A stretch of 7,160 bases of DNA, from NCBI GenBank assembly GCA_938016235.1, contig CALLPU010000191.1:1-7160 (forward strand). The letters run 5' to 3'. This document shows, piece by piece, positions 5,949 to 7,160 of this stretch (the stretch's first letter is position 1; each line of letters starts with the position of its first letter). The translations under genes and the position numbers were made by a program. Source of the stretch: an uncultured Granulosicoccus sp. (GTDB lineage Bacteria; Pseudomonadota; Gammaproteobacteria; Granulosicoccales; Granulosicoccaceae). The notes beneath the pieces are model-generated. The model was not told the DNA's origin. It worked only from the letters and a program-made list of their open reading frames with translations, and did not search any database.

Positions 5949-6828
5949 CTGGATTGCGTTCACCGTACTGGCTGCACTCATGCAGGCTGTGCGAACGGCA
6001 GGTCAGAAACAGCTGACCAGCAGCGTCAGCCCCATGAGTTCCACGCTGATCAGATACGTCTTCGGATTACCGTTTGCAGCCGTGTACCTGTACTACGTCA
6101 GCAACCTGGATGAGTCAGCCCGGTTGACTAGCGCGGTGTTCAACAACCGGTTTTTGACGTTTGCCACCCTGGCCGCATTGGCACAGATACTGGCCACGTT
6201 TCTGCTGATCAAGGTATTCAGTTTCCGCAACTTTACAGTGGGCACCAGTTTTGCCAAAACCGAAGCCATACAGGCTGCCGTTCTGGGTACGGTATTGTTC
6301 AGCTCCACGTTGTCAGCCCTGGGATGGTTGGCAGTCGCCGTCGGATTTTTGGGGATATTCATCGTCAGCATCCCGAGCCGTGAGGGTCGCTGGGAGCCAC
6401 AGAACGTTGTGCTGGGCACCGTGTCGGGGACAGCCTTTGCATTAACCTCGCTGTGGTTGCGCGAAGCCAGCTTGAGCCTGCAACTTCCGGTTTTACAGAG
6501 CGCAGCGATAACACTCGTATTCATGGTGAGCCTGCAGTCTGTTGTGTGTGTGCTGTACACAACCTTGAAAGAGCCAACACAGTTCAAAGCTATCGCGAGA
6601 CGCTTGAAACTATCGTGGTTTGTTGGAGCCACCAGCGCAGCAGGCTCAATCGGCTGGTTCACTGCCATGACCTGGCAGAATCCTGCGCTGGTCAAGTCAC
6701 TGGGACAGATCGAATTCATTTTCACCTTGCTGATAACAACGCTGTTCTTCAAGGAGCGAGTCACGATGCGCGAGATGATCGGTGTACTGGCAATCGTTGT
6801 CAGTGTTATTCTCATTCTGCAAAGCTAG
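5941..6828 (+). CDS. EamA-type drug/metabolite transporter superfamily permease
   Basis: Inner-membrane protein of 295 residues with about ten transmembrane helices (roughly 3-20, 35-53, 72-92, 98-120, 127-144, 155-173, 184-206, 225-243, 254-270 and 278-293), arranged as two EamA repeats of five. Typical family motifs are FAKTEAIQAAVLGTVLF in the first half and LVKSLGQIEFIFTLL then FFKERVTMREMIGVLAI in the second. It probably exports or exchanges small metabolites with an ion or counter-substrate; the substrate cannot be told. The frame is closed by the lipoprotein stop at 5878-5880, and the only usual start that keeps helix 1 whole is TTG 5941. ATG 5980 (residue 14) would cut helix 1. No ribosome site precedes the TTG, so the start is uncertain. 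The gene lies 60 bases after the DUF3833 gene and 62 before a PhzF-like gene on the same strand, perhaps one transcript. Confidence 0.9.
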   Translation: MGSWIAFTVLAALMQAVRTAGQKQLTSSVSPMSSTLIRYVFGLPFAAVYLYYVSNLDESARLTSAVFNNRFLTFATLAALAQILATFLLIKVFSFRNFTVGTSFAKTEAIQAAVLGTVLFSSTLSALGWLAVAVGFLGIFIVSIPSREGRWEPQNVVLGTVSGTAFALTSLWLREASLSLQLPVLQSAAITLVFMVSLQSVVCVLYTTLKEPTQFKAIARRLKLSWFVGATSAAGSIGWFTAMTWQNPALVKSLGQIEFIFTLLITTLFFKERVTMREMIGVLAIVVSVILILQS

Positions 6829-6890
6829 ATTGCGAATGCGCCCATCGGACAAAGCTGACAATCGAACCCTTCAAACCCACCGCACCCTTC

Positions 6891-7160
6891 ATGAACATAC
6901 AACGGCTCGCTTCATTTTCCAATGGCTCCGAAGGTGGTAACCCGGCAGGTGTTGCGCTGTTGGATGAGCTGCCACCGGCCGAACAGATGCAGCAGGTAGC
7001 TGCAGAGGTCGGCTATTCTGAAACCGCGTTCGCAGCACCTTGCGACAACGGCTTCCGAGTGCGCTACTTCTCGCCGATGTCTGAAGTGCCTTTTTGCGGA
7101 CACGCCACCATCGCGTTGGGTGCTGCATTAGCGCGTACTCACGGCAACAATGTCTTCAAC
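6891..7160 (+). CDS. PhzF family isomerase/epimerase-like protein, N-terminal 90 codons only
   Basis: Start of a PhzF-like protein, cut by the right edge; the frame is open for 90 codons. The family has a diaminopimelate epimerase fold. PhzF itself isomerises trans-2,3-dihydro-3-hydroxyanthranilate in phenazine synthesis, but most members have unknown substrates, and nothing here points to phenazines. Visible family motifs are GGNPAGVALLDE (15-26), GYSETAFAAP (41-50) with E44 at the position of the catalytic glutamate, and VRYFSPMSEVPFCGHATIALG (57-77) with H71 of the conserved GHAT. The ATG start at 6891 gives the normal family N-terminus; there is no Shine-Dalgarno sequence in the C-rich stretch before it. 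It follows the transporter gene by 62 bases on the same strand, with no terminator seen between, so cotranscription is possible. Confidence 0.92.
   Translation, partial: MNIQRLASFSNGSEGGNPAGVALLDELPPAEQMQQVAAEVGYSETAFAAPCDNGFRVRYFSPMSEVPFCGHATIALGAALARTHGNNVFN

Noticed and set aside
6093..6815. 240-codon open frame on the minus strand
   Set aside because: It is antisense to the EamA transporter, whose helices and motifs are unmistakable. The antisense product has no recognisable motifs and looks like a codon-bias shadow.
4375..7160. The right half as a new defence or biosynthetic island
   Set aside because: DUF455, DUF3833, EamA and PhzF-like families are widespread housekeeping or accessory chromosomal genes, base composition matches the rest, and there are no mobility, nuclease or carrier-domain genes.

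Overview
The window looks like an ordinary chromosomal segment of a Gram-negative gammaproteobacterium with moderately high GC (judged by eye). The main reasons are a complete lpxH (lipid A pathway), an envelope cyclophilin with a signal peptide, a lipoprotein with a lipobox, and cysS transcribed divergently from a ppiB-lpxH pair, an arrangement known from Escherichia coli and relatives. The genus cannot be fixed from the sequence. I see no mobile elements, CRISPR arrays, RNA genes or strongly deviant codon use.

Left part, minus strand (1-2151): a C-terminally cut nusB with an unusually long, low-complexity N-terminal extension, preceded by cysS. The 109-base gap between them holds a perfect 8-base-arm palindrome and a boxA-like string on the nusB-sense strand.

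Middle, plus strand (2152-4349): a 141-base divergent promoter region, then two cyclophilins in tandem, one exported (PpiA-type) and one cytoplasmic (PpiB), followed by lpxH. The cyclophilins would act on proline isomerisation in the periplasm and cytoplasm respectively. LpxH makes lipid X for lipid A.

Right part (4375-7160): a minus-strand DUF455 ferritin-like protein ends tail to tail with lpxH and is divergent from a DUF3833 lipoprotein. After that come a 10-TM drug/metabolite (EamA) transporter and the first 90 codons of a PhzF-like protein, all on the plus strand. These four are less well characterised, and their joint function cannot be read from the sequence.

Translation starts are a theme of the window. 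Most genes have weak or no Shine-Dalgarno sequence, and four of nine appear to begin with GTG or TTG. I found no clear new multi-gene system. The points most worth checking are the NusB extension and its leader, the short ORF that could couple the lipoprotein gene to the transporter, and the DUF455/DUF3833 divergent pair.
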